Below, piece by piece: positions 3,801-5,030 of a stretch of 5,030 nucleotides of DNA; position 1 is the stretch's first letter, and each line of letters starts with the position of its first letter. The translations under genes and the position numbers were made by a program. Origin of the DNA: Tannerella sp. (GTDB taxonomy: Bacteria; Bacteroidota; Bacteroidia; Bacteroidales; Tannerellaceae); assembly GCA_031283785.1 (NCBI GenBank), contig JAITBC010000016.1, positions 1 through 5,030 of the forward strand, read 5' to 3'. Under the pieces are notes generated by a model. The model was given only the letters and a program-made list of their open reading frames with translations, did not search any database and had not been told where the DNA came from.

Positions 3801-5030
3801 ATGAAAACAATGGATTATGCAAAAGAATGGCAGAAAATAGATTCTTTGATGAGAAAGAAACGTAACAGGTCTGCATTGAAGAACGCAGCGAAGGTTTACG
3901 ACTATGCTTTGGGCAGTAAAGATTATGCGCAGGCAATTAAGGCAATTACCTGCCGTATCGTCAATCAGGCTGCATTGGGCGAAACCGGGCAGACAATGTT
4001 TGATTCGTTGCAGCAGGATGTCAAACGGATGCCTCAGCCGGCAAAATCGGTAGTATACGCCATAATTGCCGATGCTTACAGAAAATATCACACCAACAAC
4101 TGGCGGCAAATAAGACTCCGTACGCGGGTCGCCGTTACCGACGGGGATATCGAGACTTGGGACATTACACGATTGTTTGAGGAAGCGCTTAAATATTACA
4201 GGCTTTCGATTCAGGACGAAAATATTCTGCAACAGACGTCTCTCGACGATTACGGGGAGATTGCAGATTATACCCTGGATACGACCCTGCATAGAATTGT
4301 TCTTCCAACACTGTACGATTTCCTTGTATTCAATGCGATTGAGGCATTTAAAAGTGAACTTTCGCATTTTCTTCCTCGGCATATCTTTGTGCTGGACAAG
4401 CCGGAATATTTTGCAGATGTAAACACTTTCGTCGATTACAAGATAGAAATGCCCGACAGTTTACGCCTGATAAGATATAACGCTGCCGGAACTTTAATTG
4501 AAGACAAAATAGAAGCACCCGACAGCCCGTCTGCCGAATACATTGTTATCAACCTGTATCGGGAACTGTTGAAATTCCGTCTGCAGGACAGCGGCAACAA
4601 AGCGGCGCTGATAAGCCTCGACGTCGAACGGTTGAGATACGTATATGATAATGGCAAACATGCAGATAATGACGCCATGTACGAAAATGTCCTGAAATCG
4701 CAAATGGATGCATGCGGTCAAAGTGACGAATGGACTTATCCCGCGCTCGCTCTTGCTATACTGTACGAAAAGCAGGGCCATGAAGGAGGGGAAAACAGCA
4801 AATTAAGATACAGATATAAGGAATCTTACGGGCTATGTAAAAAAATATTTTCGTTATGCGACGGAAAAGACGAAATGAAAGCCATTGTCGAGATGACAAA
4901 AATATTGTGGGAGAGAATCGCAGAACCTTTCGTAGACATAACTTTCCAACAGTTACAATATCCCGATTCACCGATACTTGCATTGGTGAAATACAAAAAT
5001 ATCGACAAGCTGCACCTGAAAATTTATGGT
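3801..5030 (+). CDS. Alpha-2-macroglobulin family protein, N-terminal part
   Basis: The frame stays open for 410 codons and runs off the window; no stop is seen. The sequence matches the N-terminal half of the large Bacteroidota alpha-2-macroglobulin-like proteins (usually about 1,900-2,000 residues). It begins with YAKEWQKIDSL, then helical repeats across about 10-380. A conserved-looking RTRVAVTDGDIETWD (107-121) lies within them. The stretch PILALVKYKNIDKLHLKIY (391-409) then enters the first macroglobulin beta domain. Bacterial macroglobulins are envelope proteins thought to trap proteases or act in surface or peptidoglycan-linked processes; the role here is inferred from family only. An in-frame TAA at 3792-3794 fixes the start at 3801 or the ATG at 3810, and neither gives a signal peptide. 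This is odd for an exported family and suggests a damaged or altered 5' end. Confidence 0.85.
   Translation, partial: MKTMDYAKEWQKIDSLMRKKRNRSALKNAAKVYDYALGSKDYAQAIKAITCRIVNQAALGETGQTMFDSLQQDVKRMPQPAKSVVYAIIADAYRKYHTNNWRQIRLRTRVAVTDGDIETWDITRLFEEALKYYRLSIQDENILQQTSLDDYGEIADYTLDTTLHRIVLPTLYDFLVFNAIEAFKSELSHFLPRHIFVLDKPEYFADVNTFVDYKIEMPDSLRLIRYNAAGTLIEDKIEAPDSPSAEYIVINLYRELLKFRLQDSGNKAALISLDVERLRYVYDNGKHADNDAMYENVLKSQMDACGQSDEWTYPALALAILYEKQGHEGGENSKLRYRYKESYGLCKKIFSLCDGKDEMKAIVEMTKILWERIAEPFVDITFQQLQYPDSPILALVKYKNIDKLHLKIYG

Noticed and set aside
3786..4382. A 198-codon minus-strand ORF
   Set aside because: It lies antisense to the macroglobulin gene, whose frame is family-like throughout; the antisense translation is rich in Cys, Phe and Leu and shows no family features.
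1..5030. CRISPR array, tRNA or rRNA genes, complete insertion sequence
   Set aside because: No regularly spaced short repeats, no cloverleaf-like or rRNA-like sequence, and no transposase frame were seen on either strand.

Overview
The window looks like a Bacteroidota (Bacteroidales-type) chromosome. Several genes are preceded by the phylum's characteristic promoter (-7 box TAnnTTTG, loose TTTG-like -33), intergenic DNA is AT-rich, strong Shine-Dalgarno sequences are absent, and the recognisable proteins have Bacteroidota-style sequences: a Crp/Fnr regulator and a very large alpha-2-macroglobulin-family protein. These identifications come from reading the sequence; no database search was run.

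Left part (1-1610) is a mosaic of mobile-element debris. It opens with a GC-rich, truncated phage tail tape-measure fragment. A compact promoter-plus-hairpin module (433-505, minus strand) follows, enclosed by 26-base direct repeats. The same module recurs at 1128-1202, where it forms the promoter and 5' leader of a leftward gene of unknown function (669-1052) that ends in a strong intrinsic terminator (627-670). Upstream lie the start of a KilA-N-domain gene (about 25 codons) and a decayed AraC-family regulator carrying stops, a frameshift and deletions.

Middle part (1611-3600) begins with a largely non-coding AT-rich stretch holding one small leftward ORF (1714-1854). Then comes a rightward cluster: an intact Crp/Fnr-family regulator (2120-2704), a YCII-related protein broken by a one-base frameshift (2792-3138), and a four-helix membrane protein (3158-3520) closed by an intrinsic terminator. 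A perfect inverted repeat with the TTGnn-N4-nnCAA geometry of Fnr-type sites lies between the regulator and the YCII gene, at the -33 region of the YCII promoter, so the regulator may control the genes beside it.

Right part (3600-5030) has its own promoter and the first 410 codons of a Bacteroidota alpha-2-macroglobulin-like protein that runs off the window. Members of this family are normally exported, but no signal peptide is encoded at this start. A small hydrophobic ORF lies just upstream in another frame.

The most unusual signal is the duplicated promoter/hairpin module. The two copies differ in the outer arms of the stem, yet both arms still pair, which suggests a functional RNA leader or a small mobile palindromic element.
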